Translations under genes and position numbers: made by a program
Source: Cloacibacterium sp. TD35
GTDB lineage: Bacteria > Bacteroidota > Bacteroidia > Flavobacteriales > Weeksellaceae
Assembly: GCF_028864635.1 (NCBI RefSeq)
Contig: NZ_CP104850.1
Span: 1 to 64,000 of the forward strand
DNA length: 64,000 nucleotides
Direction: 5' to 3'
Notes under the pieces: model-generated
Told to the model about the DNA's origin: nothing
The model's input: only the letters and a program-made list of their open reading frames with translations
Database searches by the model: none
Shown: positions 41,461-50,444 of the stretch, piece after piece
How the letters are laid out: each line of letters opens with the position of its first letter
Position numbering within the stretch: position 1 is the first letter of the stretch

Positions 41461-42810
41461 TTATTTTTCGAAAACAATATGTTCCCATTTGTACATTTCT
41501 ATAGTTGGTTTTGTATCAAAATCTGTAGTTAAACCAGAGAAAATACTTTTGAATTTTCCTTTTACCGTTTCGTCTAAAATCTGTACTTTCAAGTGTTGAG
41601 AATCTGATAAATTAAGGATTACCAAAACTTCATCATTTCCATTTTTTCTAATATAAGCAAGTACTTGATCTGGAGCGCTGGTTTGCAAAATTTGGGTAGT
41701 TGCTTGGTCATCGCCTCCTCTCAAAGCAGGGTTTTTAGATTTAAGCTCGAATAATTTTTTGTAGAAATTTTCTAATTTATTTTCCCCATTCCAAGGAATT
41801 GGGTCTTTCTCGAAAAATTCTAGTCTCTTATTTAATAATGGTAATTCTTGACCGTTGTACATCAGCGGAACTCCATTCCAAGTTGCAGAAAACACGGCTA
41901 GAGTTTTGGCCATTTCGCCATACTTTTCATATTCTGTTCCGTTCCATGTATTTTCATCATGATTGGTGGTAAACCAAGCTCTCATGCTTTTATTTCCGAT
42001 GGTAGAATATTGTGATAATAGATTCGTTAAATCTGTAAGTGGTAATTTTTTCTGATAAAACTCTTTGGTAAGGTGCATCCATTTCCAGCTGTAACTCGCA
42101 TCAAAAACTGTAGCATAATCTGGATTGTCTAATTCATCATATTCTCCTAACCAAAAAAGTGGTTTTATGGTTTCTACTTCAGGTTTTGCTTGTTGCCAGA
42201 AATCTACTTCTACCCATGAAGCTAAATCACATCTGAATCCATCAATGTTCGTTTCTCTTACCCAATATTTCATGGCTTCAATCATGGCTTCACGCATTTT
42301 TGGGTTCTGATAATTGAGTTCTATGATGTCATCCATTCCAGAAGCAATTTGGAAATCATTGGTTTTAGGATCCATCAAATAAAAATCTGGATGAGTTTTG
42401 GTCCAAACATGATCCCATCCTGTATGATTCGCCACCCAATCGATAATTACTTTAAAACCCAATTTATGGGCTTCGTTTATCACACTTTTAAAATCTTCTA
42501 AAGTCCCAAATTCTGGATTGATAGAGGTGTAATCTTGTGCAGCATATTGACTACCAAGCGTTCCTTTTTTATTTTTTTGAGCGATGGGTGTAATTGGCAT
42601 AAACCAAAGTGTTTCTACACCCATTCTTTTAAGTCTTGGTAATTCTTTTTCTACAGCTTTGAAGGTCCCTTCTTTAGAAAATTGTCTTACGTTTACTTCA
42701 TAAATGTTGGTGTTATGTTTCCAGTCAGTTGTCATTGTTTTCTGATTTTGTAAAGCGGTGCAAGAGATTAGTGACAAGCCTAACATTGCAGATAAAAAAA
42801 GCTTTTTCAT
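41461..42810 (-). CDS. GH13 alpha-amylase-family lipoprotein
   Basis: This 449-residue lipoprotein has a lipobox L-I-S-C (Cys17). The (beta/alpha)8 catalytic domain shows D-W-V-A-N-H (124-129), nucleophile Asp195 in G-F-R-C-D-L-A, acid/base Glu223 in W-L-G-E-Y and N-H-D (283-285). A short C-terminal beta domain follows. It probably cleaves alpha-glucans at the outer or inner membrane surface. The ATG at 42808-42810 is chosen because the signal peptide begins there; the upstream extension would precede it. No starch-utilisation (sus) genes are beside it. Confidence 0.88.
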   Translation of the reverse strand: MKKLFLSAMLGLSLISCTALQNQKTMTTDWKHNTNIYEVNVRQFSKEGTFKAVEKELPRLKRMGVETLWFMPITPIAQKNKKGTLGSQYAAQDYTSINPEFGTLEDFKSVINEAHKLGFKVIIDWVANHTGWDHVWTKTHPDFYLMDPKTNDFQIASGMDDIIELNYQNPKMREAMIEAMKYWVRETNIDGFRCDLASWVEVDFWQQAKPEVETIKPLFWLGEYDELDNPDYATVFDASYSWKWMHLTKEFYQKKLPLTDLTNLLSQYSTIGNKSMRAWFTTNHDENTWNGTEYEKYGEMAKTLAVFSATWNGVPLMYNGQELPLLNKRLEFFEKDPIPWNGENKLENFYKKLFELKSKNPALRGGDDQATTQILQTSAPDQVLAYIRKNGNDEVLVILNLSDSQHLKVQILDETVKGKFKSIFSGLTTDFDTKPTIEMYKWEHIVFEK

Positions 42811-42859
42811 AGTTGAAATTTTAGCGAAACAAATGTAGTGATTGTATGCTAAAACCAAT

Positions 42860-42889
42860 AAAAAATCCGGAAAAGTTTTCCGGATTTTT
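42860..42889 (-). terminator. Terminator of the pRiA4b-like gene
   Basis: AAAATCCGGAAAA and TTTTCCGGATTTT form a long stem with a very short loop, flanked by A residues on the left and T on the right, so it can work on both strands. Confidence 0.85.
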
Positions 42890-42909
42890 ATCATAAATTT
42901 CAATATTAT

Positions 42910-43491
42910 TTAATCATCATCACCTTCATCATCGATGAAATCATCGCCAAAACCATCATCTTCGTCTTCGTCTTCCGTAGCAAACTCGTCATCAAAATCA
43001 TCTTTAAAATCTGCGTCTAAATCTGCAAAATCATCATCCATGAAAGCAGCGGCAACAGAAGCTTTGCCAGAAACGCCACCAGATTTTCCTGGAGCTTTTA
43101 ATGGCACATTACCAAATCTAAAAACGGTAATTGGATAATTTACTGCTGGTTTTTCATCTATAATCTCTACTAATTCACAGAAAAATTCCCATAAATCAAT
43201 AAGACCATACTGAAACTGCACTTTGTCTCCTACTTCTTGGAAGGCTTCCATGAGGTAAACATCTGACATGATTTCTCCGTCTCCATCATCGCTCATATCT
43301 TCTAGTGGAACGGTTTTCACCTCCATTCCTTCTTCATCTAGAATACTGAACATAGACAACTCGTCACCCTGCAAACTGAAAGCACTTTTGATCCCATTAT
43401 GTAAGTTCCAAAGGGTTTGCTTTTCTTTAATTTCAATATCTCTAAAAATATTGTCTTTTGAATCTAGAATTACTCTAATTTTATAAACCAT
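42910..43491 (-). CDS. Plasmid pRiA4b ORF-3-like protein with acidic tail
   Basis: The 193-residue protein has the pRiA4_ORF3 fold in residues 1-130 (I-R-V-I-L-D, then W-N-L-H-x-x-I, then F-x-Y-x-x-x-D-L-W-E-F). A linker and a tail of about 45 residues consisting almost only of Asp, Glu, Phe and Gly follow. Despite the family's name, it is a common chromosomal gene in Flavobacteriia; its function is unknown. The highly acidic tail is low-complexity and probably disordered. Confidence 0.75.
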   Translation of the reverse strand: MVYKIRVILDSKDNIFRDIEIKEKQTLWNLHNGIKSAFSLQGDELSMFSILDEEGMEVKTVPLEDMSDDGDGEIMSDVYLMEAFQEVGDKVQFQYGLIDLWEFFCELVEIIDEKPAVNYPITVFRFGNVPLKAPGKSGGVSGKASVAAAFMDDDFADLDADFKDDFDDEFATEDEDEDDGFGDDFIDDEGDDD

Positions 43492-43680
43492 ATTTTACTT
43501 TTTACTAATATTTAGAAGCTAATTGTATTAAAGTATTTTTATTGATTTTGATGTTTAAAATTTCGGTTACAAAGATAAAACAAAAGAAATATGACTTTCT
43601 AAAAAAATAAATTTTTATTCAAAAAAGTTTTTATTAAATTCCCAGCGTTTTCTGGTGCCAATATACAGAAATTATTAATA

Positions 43681-44700
43681 CTACAAAGCTTTTTCTAGAT
43701 AAAAAGTAAAGAGTGTTCCTTCTAGATATTTGCTTTCTACAGTAATACTTTGGTGATGAGCTTCTAGAATATGTTTTACGATGGCAAGACCTAGCCCAGA
43801 ACCGCCGTCTTTACGGTTTCTGCTGGTTTCTACCCTATAGAATCTTTCGAAAATTCTAGGCAAGACTTCTGGCTTGATTCCCATTCCGTTATCTTGCACG
43901 ATAATTTTCACTTTTTCTTGCTCAGTTTTAGTGATTACTTTAATCAAAGCTTCTTCCCTATTAGAATAATGAATGGCGTTTGAAATAAGATTGGTAAGTA
44001 CTTGAGAAATTTTTTGCTTATCTGCTCTTACCATAATAGCAGTTTGCGAGGTTTGCAAAACTAATTTTGCAGATTTTTTATGCGCTTCGATTTCTAATAA
44101 ATCGAAGATTTCTTTTGTCAAAGCATTGATATCAAAAACAGAATAGTTGATAGAAATTTCTGCAGCTTCGTATTTTGAAATTTGGTCTAAATCGGTGACG
44201 ATGTTCAGTAATCGCTCTACAGAATTCCCGATGCGTTCTAGATACTTATCTCTGATGTTAAGATTTTCTACCGCGCCATCCTTCAGAGTTTCTACATAAC
44301 CTTGAATAGAAAAAAGTGGTGTTTTCAGCTCATGAGAAACATTACCGATGTATTCTTTTCGGTAATCTTCCATTTCTTTCATCATGTCGATTTCTGAAAC
44401 GTTTTTTTGGATTCTCTCTCCTAACTGTTGAAAATTTACATTTTCTTCTTCTTGAAGAATATTTTCGGGAAGAATATCAGAAATTCGCTTGATTTGTTTC
44501 TTTCCATACGAATTGAATAGTAATTCTAAAACGAAATAATTGAGTAATGCAATAAAAACGAGACTGATGCTTAGATAAAAGTAAAAAGAGTGAGTATCTG
44601 CAATCACTATTTGCTGTACATAATTGAAAGCCAAGGCTACTATTGTCATGGCACAAGTAAGAATACATGCTGCAAAAAGAGAAAGTCTATTGATTTTCAT
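43681..44700 (-). CDS. PhoR-like sensor histidine kinase
   Basis: The 339-residue kinase has two membrane helices (about 8-30 and 40-62) with only a short periplasmic loop. The HisKA domain has His123 in V-S-H-E-L-K-T-P, and the HATPase domain has N-A-I-H-Y-S, D-N-G-M-G-I and G-S-G-L-G-L-A-I-V. No PAS domain is evident. It lies 28 bp downstream of the OmpR-type regulator, with which it forms a pair resembling PhoBR of Bacteroidota. Confidence 0.85.
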   Translation of the reverse strand: MKINRLSLFAACILTCAMTIVALAFNYVQQIVIADTHSFYFYLSISLVFIALLNYFVLELLFNSYGKKQIKRISDILPENILQEEENVNFQQLGERIQKNVSEIDMMKEMEDYRKEYIGNVSHELKTPLFSIQGYVETLKDGAVENLNIRDKYLERIGNSVERLLNIVTDLDQISKYEAAEISINYSVFDINALTKEIFDLLEIEAHKKSAKLVLQTSQTAIMVRADKQKISQVLTNLISNAIHYSNREEALIKVITKTEQEKVKIIVQDNGMGIKPEVLPRIFERFYRVETSRNRKDGGSGLGLAIVKHILEAHHQSITVESKYLEGTLFTFYLEKAL

Positions 44701-44728
44701 ATCACATTTTCTGAGAAAAACGCTAGAT

Positions 44729-45406
44729 TTACACTACTAATTTGTAGCCAATTCCTTTGAGTGTTTGGATAGAATTATCTCCTAATTTTTCCCTCAACCT
44801 TCTGATGTGTACATCTATGGTTCTCTCTCCTACGATTACATCATTTCCCCAAACTTTGTCTAAAATTTCTTCTCTTTTAAAAACTTTTTGGGTGTTAGAG
44901 GCTAGAAGATAAAGCAAATCAAATTCTTTTTTCGGGAGTAAGAAATGTTCGCCATTTTTGGTGACTTTAAAATTATCTTTATCAATCACCAAGTCGCCCA
45001 ATTCTATTAATTTAGACTGTTCTGCAACTTGAGTAGTGAGTTGTAAAAGTGCATTAACTTTAGAAATAAGAACTTTTGGCTTGATAATTTTCACAATATA
45101 ATCATTAGCTCCTGCATCAAAACCTGCTAACTGAGAAAACTCTTCGCTTCTGGCTGACAAGAAGACAATAAGTGTTTTTTGCAAATCCTTTATTTGACGC
45201 ATTTCTTGGCACGTTTCTATCCCATCTTTTTCTGGCATCATTACATCTAGTAAGATTAAATCTGGGATAATTTCTTTGGCTTTAACGATGCCTTCATTGC
45301 CATTGTTAGCCGTAAAAACCTGATATCCTTCTTTTTCGAGGTTGTATGACAAGATTTCTAAAATATCTTGTTCATCATCTATTAAAAGAATCTTTTTTCC
45401 TTTCAT
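44729..45406 (-). CDS. PhoB-like response regulator (OmpR family)
   Basis: This 225-residue protein has a receiver domain (D10-D11, phosphoacceptor Asp54) and a C-terminal winged helix (about 128-225) with R-T-I-D-V-H-I-R-R-L-R-E-K-L-G. After the conserved Lys106 the receiver reads K-I-I-K-P rather than the usual K-P, an atypical residue at a switch-adjacent position. It is divergent from a TonB-dependent receptor gene, which is a plausible target. Assignment to phosphate control rests on similarity of type only. Confidence 0.85.
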   Translation of the reverse strand: MKGKKILLIDDEQDILEILSYNLEKEGYQVFTANNGNEGIVKAKEIIPDLILLDVMMPEKDGIETCQEMRQIKDLQKTLIVFLSARSEEFSQLAGFDAGANDYIVKIIKPKVLISKVNALLQLTTQVAEQSKLIELGDLVIDKDNFKVTKNGEHFLLPKKEFDLLYLLASNTQKVFKREEILDKVWGNDVIVGERTIDVHIRRLREKLGDNSIQTLKGIGYKLVV

Positions 45407-45589
45407 CTATACATTTTAACCTCTCAAAATTAATGAAAATTTACATTGGAAACATAATTATTTAAAACTTCACAATAATTTAACATAAAAGAATTTTTGG
45501 TAAAGATTTCTTAAAACAAAATTAATTTTAGCTAAACCAGACTTGGCTGTGTTTCTTTCTTTCTTTGCGCCAAATAAGAAGTAAAAAAA

Positions 45590-48190
45590 ATGAATTTTAG
45601 AAAAATAAGTTTAGCAGCACTATTTTTAATGGCATCGCAACAAGTGATTTTTTCTCAAGTTACTAAAACAGACTCTACAAAAACCAATTCTGAAAAAGTA
45701 ATAGAAGGAATTCAATTGAGAGGCAATACCAATAAAAAATCTGAAAGCGCTATCTTAGGTGAACAAAGAAAAGCTATTGTACAGAAACAGTCTATTGGTG
45801 CAGAAGAGATTTCTAGAAAAGGAATTTCTAACCTAGAACAAGGGCTCACCAAAATCACAGGGATAAACACTGTAGAATCTAGAGGTTTATTCGTGAGAGG
45901 ATTAGAAGAGAGATATAATTCACTTTTGGTAAACGGATTAGCAACTCCATCTAATAACCCATTCCAGAAAATTATTGAATTAAAACAATTTCCTACCGAC
46001 ATTGTAGGAAAATTTGATGTTTATAAAACCTACAATGCCAATCTTTATGGAGATTTCGCAGGAGCTACCTTTGATATTGAAACTTTAGTTCCAGAGAATT
46101 CTTTTACTAAAATGGATTTTTCGGTAGGTGTAAATTCTATAAGCACTTTTAGAAATCATTTTAAAATTAATCAAAACGCTAATAACATGTCTGGTTTCAT
46201 TGGCTTAAATGCTGAAGACAGACAACTTCCTGTAGAAGTAAATGGTTACAGACCGAGTGGAGCTTACATTCCTAACACCTCATTTAAAGATACCTGGAAT
46301 GTAGACAATGTAAAATCACTTCCTAATACATCCATAGGATTTACTACTTCACAAAGATTAAAATTTAAAAATGGTGGAAATTTAGGATTCCTTTTTAATC
46401 TTACTCAAGGTACTGAATATAACTACAAAGAAGGAAACGATAACACTTTTGACACTAACGGAGTTTACAAAAACAAACTTTACAAAAGAGAATACAATTA
46501 TAATATCCAATCTACTGCTTTAATTGGTTTAAGCTATAAAAAAGCTGGAACTAAAGTAGATTTAAACGGTACTTTCTTACAAAACTCTTTTAACCAAATT
46601 CAAGATTATGATGGTTACAGAGATAATAAGGACCAAGATATCATGTTCTTCCGTACTAACCAGCAAGACCTTTCTAGGTTAACAGATGTACAGTTATTGG
46701 TTTCACAAAAATTAGGAGACAGACATCAGTTTAAAGCTGGTGGAAGCTGGGTAAACAACTGGTTCCAACAGCCAGACAGAAAAACTTTTTATGGTTTCAG
46801 AACGGGTGACAATCAATTATTAATGAGCTACGGTGGAAACAACTTAATCAGACAATATCTTGATTTAAGTGGAGTAAACTATTTTTCTGCAATGGCAGAG
46901 TACCAAGTAAATCTTGGCAAAAAACAAGAAGACAATTACTACCCTGTTACTATTTCTGCTGGTTATAGCGGTTTTGCAGACAGCAGAACCATGTCTTATC
47001 GTTTTATCTATTCTACAACAACTGGGGTTCAAGATATTATCAACATAGATTCTCCAGACAGCAGTTTTGCTACAGCAAATGCTAATGGAAAATTCCAATG
47101 GCAAGAAAGTGCTCAACCTAACTACAAAGCTTTCCTTTATCAGTTTGTAAATGCTGGATATGCGAATTTAAATTTCAAGCCTAATAAATCTTGGGATATT
47201 CTTGCAGGAATTAGAGCAGAAAACAACATTACCATTACCAGATATAAACTGATTACAGATAACATCAATGGTAGTTTCAGAAACATTACCAAGAATCAAA
47301 ATTATTTCTTGCCTTCACTTTCTGTTAAAAAAGCGCTTAATAACAAATCTAATTTAAGACTTGCGGTAAGTAAAACGATTACAAGACCTATTCTTATCGA
47401 AACCATGCCTATAGAATATATTAACCCAGACAACAATACTATCTTGGGGAACTACAATATTCCGAATACCAGTTTTGGCAATGATTTTAAAGGTCTAGAC
47501 AATAGTCAGAACTATAACTTTGACTTAAAATATGAGATTTTCCCTAAATCAAGTGAAATTTTTGCAGTTAACTTTTTCGGAAAAATCGTAGACAGAGCCA
47601 TCGAAAGAAGTTTAATATCTTCTTCAAACTCTAATGGTACCACTACTACTTTCTTTAATGCTAAACAAGCAAAACTTGCAGGGTTAGAATTAGAAGGCAC
47701 ATTTAACTTAGGAAGAATTTCAGATAATCTAAACAGATTAAATTTTGGAGCTAATTTCACTTACATCTATTCTGATGTAGAAAAATCTGATGCTCAAAAA
47801 TCTGAAACTAATTTCAGCAAAAAAAGAGGATTACAAGGTGCAGCTCCGTGGATGCTGAATGTAGATTTAAAATATGATTTCAAAAATTCTAATAACTTAA
47901 AGAGAACCGCTTCTTTGGTTTACAATACTTCTGCTAAGAAAATCTATGCAGTAGGTTTCGGAGGATTAGACCATGTTTATGAACAACCTTTCCATCAGTT
48001 AGATTTCATATTCCAATCTGAACTTTCTAAAAAAGTAGATGTGAAATTCGGAGTTTATAATATCCTTAACCAAACATACAAACTAAAAATGGGCGACGAA
48101 AGCACCATTAATATCTCAACTCCAAACTTATTGTTAGAAGACTATAAAAAAGGAATTTCTTACAACTTAAGTTTCGGAATTAAATTTTAA
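45590..48190 (+). CDS. TonB-dependent outer-membrane receptor
   Basis: This 866-residue receptor has a signal peptide (about 1-22, ending I-F-S-Q). A plug domain (about 60-170) contains I-S-N-L-E-Q-G-L-T-K-I-T-G-I and G-L-F-V-R-G-L-E-E-R-Y-N-S. A long beta-barrel follows, ending in an aromatic strand (S-F-G-I-K-F). It lacks the carboxypeptidase-like N-terminal domain of SusC proteins. It precedes a surface-type lipoprotein gene by 32 bp. Divergent position next to a PhoBR-like pair suggests regulation by it, and hence possibly a phosphorus-containing substrate; this is inference. Confidence 0.88.
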   Translation: MNFRKISLAALFLMASQQVIFSQVTKTDSTKTNSEKVIEGIQLRGNTNKKSESAILGEQRKAIVQKQSIGAEEISRKGISNLEQGLTKITGINTVESRGLFVRGLEERYNSLLVNGLATPSNNPFQKIIELKQFPTDIVGKFDVYKTYNANLYGDFAGATFDIETLVPENSFTKMDFSVGVNSISTFRNHFKINQNANNMSGFIGLNAEDRQLPVEVNGYRPSGAYIPNTSFKDTWNVDNVKSLPNTSIGFTTSQRLKFKNGGNLGFLFNLTQGTEYNYKEGNDNTFDTNGVYKNKLYKREYNYNIQSTALIGLSYKKAGTKVDLNGTFLQNSFNQIQDYDGYRDNKDQDIMFFRTNQQDLSRLTDVQLLVSQKLGDRHQFKAGGSWVNNWFQQPDRKTFYGFRTGDNQLLMSYGGNNLIRQYLDLSGVNYFSAMAEYQVNLGKKQEDNYYPVTISAGYSGFADSRTMSYRFIYSTTTGVQDIINIDSPDSSFATANANGKFQWQESAQPNYKAFLYQFVNAGYANLNFKPNKSWDILAGIRAENNITITRYKLITDNINGSFRNITKNQNYFLPSLSVKKALNNKSNLRLAVSKTITRPILIETMPIEYINPDNNTILGNYNIPNTSFGNDFKGLDNSQNYNFDLKYEIFPKSSEIFAVNFFGKIVDRAIERSLISSSNSNGTTTTFFNAKQAKLAGLELEGTFNLGRISDNLNRLNFGANFTYIYSDVEKSDAQKSETNFSKKRGLQGAAPWMLNVDLKYDFKNSNNLKRTASLVYNTSAKKIYAVGFGGLDHVYEQPFHQLDFIFQSELSKKVDVKFGVYNILNQTYKLKMGDESTINISTPNLLLEDYKKGISYNLSFGIKF

Positions 48191-48222
48191 TAAATAAGTA
48201 AAAATAAAAATTATCAATTAAT

Positions 48223-49446
48223 ATGAAAAAGAACATTTTCAAATTATTAGCTTTAGCTACAGTTTTCACCGTATCATTACAATCTTGTACTGTAGAAATC
48301 AGAGAAGATGCAGACAAACCTACTACAGATGGTTCTGGAACTACTACTGGTTCTGTAATGTCTGGTTCTGGAACACTTTCTGGAACAATTACTAAAGACT
48401 TGACCATCAAAAAAGGAACTTATTATATAGACGGACTAGTAAGAGTAACTGACGGAGTAAAACTTACTATAGAACCAGGAGCTACTTTTTATGCTAAAAC
48501 TACTACAACCAGTGGTTTAATCATCTTAAAAGGTGCAAAAGCATATATGGAAGGTACTGCTACTGAACCTATCGTTTTTACTACAGAATCTAAAAAACCA
48601 GGAGATTGGTGTGGTATCACAATCTACGGTGATGCTCCTATCAAAGCTAACGGAGGTGGTTCTACTGCAACTTCTGAAGATGGATTAAATCAAATCTATG
48701 GTGGTACTGATGTAGGCTCTAACTCAGGAGTATACAGATATATAAGAGTAGAATATGGTGGTAAAAAAATTGGAGACGGAACTTCAGAATTTAACAATAT
48801 TACTTTCTATGCGGTAGGTTCTGGTACTATTGTAGAAAACATAGTTTCTTACAAAGGTACAGATGACGGTGTAGAATTTTTTGGAGGAACTGTTTCTGCT
48901 AAAAACTTCATTTCTTACGGAAATTTTGATGATTCTTACGACTGGCAAGACGGTTGGTACGGACAAGACAACAGCAATTGGTTCGCTTACCAAACAGGAA
49001 CAGGTAACTTCGGTATGGAAATAGAATCTTCTAACAATGCAGATGCAAACTTCCCTAAAGTAGCTGGTATTACATTAATTAGAGCGGCAGGTACTAATCC
49101 AGAAGTTGCTGGTTCTTCTGAAATCTCAGCAATTCAATTTAAAAAACATGGAAATGGTAAATTTTCAAATGTTTACATGGAAGGTTACAAAAACACTGGT
49201 GGAAAACAAGCATATCCTGTTCTTATCCAAGATTCACCAACGGATGTAAGCCAAGTAATCGCTGGAAAAATTGCTGTAACTCCAATTAATGTTGTAGATT
49301 CAGACAACGCTGGAGTATGGGGTTATTCTGGATTCACTTCTACTGCTCCAAAAACAATTACCAATTCTGCGGTAACTAAAGTTTCTATCACTGGTGGAAA
49401 CTGGTCAACTGTAGAAGGTGTAGATTTAACTACTCTTTTAAAATAA
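48223..49446 (+). CDS. Outer-membrane lipoprotein partner of the TonB receptor
   Basis: The 407-residue lipoprotein has a lipobox L-Q-S-C (Cys22) and a Gly/Thr/Ser-rich linker. Its body has many short Gly-rich beta turns (L-T-I-E-P-G-A-T-F, G-D-W-C-G-I-T-I-Y-G, G-T-D-D-G-V-E-F-F-G-G-T), which points to a right-handed parallel beta-helix. Proteins of this type commonly follow TonB-dependent receptors in Bacteroidota and are sometimes misnamed multidrug transporters. It probably captures the receptor's substrate at the cell surface. It is not SusD-like. A strong terminator closes the operon. Confidence 0.75.
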   Translation: MKKNIFKLLALATVFTVSLQSCTVEIREDADKPTTDGSGTTTGSVMSGSGTLSGTITKDLTIKKGTYYIDGLVRVTDGVKLTIEPGATFYAKTTTTSGLIILKGAKAYMEGTATEPIVFTTESKKPGDWCGITIYGDAPIKANGGGSTATSEDGLNQIYGGTDVGSNSGVYRYIRVEYGGKKIGDGTSEFNNITFYAVGSGTIVENIVSYKGTDDGVEFFGGTVSAKNFISYGNFDDSYDWQDGWYGQDNSNWFAYQTGTGNFGMEIESSNNADANFPKVAGITLIRAAGTNPEVAGSSEISAIQFKKHGNGKFSNVYMEGYKNTGGKQAYPVLIQDSPTDVSQVIAGKIAVTPINVVDSDNAGVWGYSGFTSTAPKTITNSAVTKVSITGGNWSTVEGVDLTTLLK

Positions 49447-49478
49447 TGAGCTAATGTAAATCAAGTTCATATACAAAT

Positions 49479-49514
49479 AAAAACGCCCCGAAGAATTTCG
49501 GGGCGTTTTTTATT
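49479..49514 (+). terminator. Bidirectional terminator
   Basis: AAACGCCCCGAA and TTCGGGGCGTTT form a 12-bp stem with a 4-nt loop, with T on the right and A on the left. It separates the receptor operon from the convergent barstar gene. Confidence 0.93.
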
Positions 49515-49541
49515 TAATTTTTTTAAATGTAAAATCGTAAA

Positions 49542-49829
49542 TTAAGACTCCTCATCTTCATATTGCTCCAGATAATAAGCAAAACTAAAATCTTCTACCT
49601 CATCTTCGGCATCTTCTAAAGTGGTCAATAAATCTTCGAAAATTTCTAATTGCTCTACACTCATATTGACAAACTCTAGATGAAGTGGCGTTTCTAATTC
49701 GCCTGTAATCACATCAAAAAGCGCATCGAGATTATCCCCAAAATGCTCTGGTAAAGGTAATTTTTCTTTCAGTTGAGTATAAAAATCCTCATAATCACCA
49801 ATTTCTAAAAAATCTATATATACTTCCAT
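49542..49829 (-). CDS. Barstar-family ribonuclease inhibitor
   Basis: This 95-residue acidic protein is of barstar size and layout. It has I-D-F at the N-terminus, then F-Y-T-Q-L-K-E-K-L-P-L-P-E-H-F-G-D-N-L-D-A-L-F-D-V, whose F-G-x-N-x-D-A-L-x-D core is the barnase-binding helix and loop of the family. A Glu/Asp-rich C-terminus follows. It should bind and block the ribonuclease encoded 63 bp upstream on the same strand. The inhibitor being encoded downstream of the toxin is the usual order in such pairs. Confidence 0.88.
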   Translation of the reverse strand: MEVYIDFLEIGDYEDFYTQLKEKLPLPEHFGDNLDALFDVITGELETPLHLEFVNMSVEQLEIFEDLLTTLEDAEDEVEDFSFAYYLEQYEDEES

Positions 49830-49892
49830 AATTTTATTTCAAGTTTCAAAGTTAGTAAACATCTCGCTTACAGCATCCAACTATCGGCAAAT

Positions 49893-50411
49893 TTATTTTT
49901 CCTCGAAACTTCTGTAATGATCAAACGTCACGAAAACCAACCCATCATTAGAAAAAACTACTCTATCTGCATTTCTATTGCCACAATTATAATTAAGATC
50001 TGCTTCGTAATATTTTCGTCCAGATTTTGTTGGGAGAGATTTTTGTCGGTTTGTCCAAATATCACCACCAATAGCTTTTCCGGGAGCAACTTCGCAAAGA
50101 TTTCCTCTGCTTGGAACCCAACCCATAGATTTTGCTTCGGATTTTGTGATATAATAATCGGGTAATTCTCCGTGTTGTTTCAGATATTTTACCACCAATT
50201 CATCATTGGTTAATTCATTAATATTATTTCTTGAAGAATTTTCATAAGAATAAGAATTGTTGTGATTCTGATTGTCAGATTTTTGGTAAGAAATTTCTGT
50301 ATTTTTTGTATTGTTTTTCTTCTCAATTTTATAATTATTGAAAAGGTACATTAGAAGCATTCCAAGTGCAAATGCAATAATTATATAAAAAAGTGACTTT
50401 TTATTATCCAT
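49893..50411 (-). CDS. Barnase-like secreted or membrane-anchored ribonuclease
   Basis: The 172-residue protein has an N-terminal hydrophobic helix (about 7-24), an Asn/Ser-rich linker (about 30-65) and a barnase domain. All barnase active-site residues are found at matching spacings: Lys90 (barnase K27), Glu136 (E73), Arg146 (R83), Arg150 (R87) and His165 (H102), together with V-A-P-G-K-A-I-G-G-D-I and S-N-D-G-L. It cleaves single-stranded RNA, preferably after G. The helix could be an uncleaved signal anchor. With the barstar gene downstream it forms a complete toxin and inhibitor pair. Confidence 0.93.
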   Translation of the reverse strand: MDNKKSLFYIIIAFALGMLLMYLFNNYKIEKKNNTKNTEISYQKSDNQNHNNSYSYENSSRNNINELTNDELVVKYLKQHGELPDYYITKSEAKSMGWVPSRGNLCEVAPGKAIGGDIWTNRQKSLPTKSGRKYYEADLNYNCGNRNADRVVFSNDGLVFVTFDHYRSFEEK

Positions 50412-50444
50412 GTTTTTTTGATTCTATCTCTTTAATTTTCCAAC

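Noticed and set aside
42811-42903. 31-residue extension of the GH13 lipoprotein
   Set aside because: It would place the lipoprotein signal inside the protein and crosses the terminator hairpin of the upstream gene.
42935-43138. Ser/Lys-rich open frame on the plus strand
   Set aside because: It is the antisense of the Asp/Glu-rich tail of the pRiA4b-like gene and has the skewed composition expected from that.
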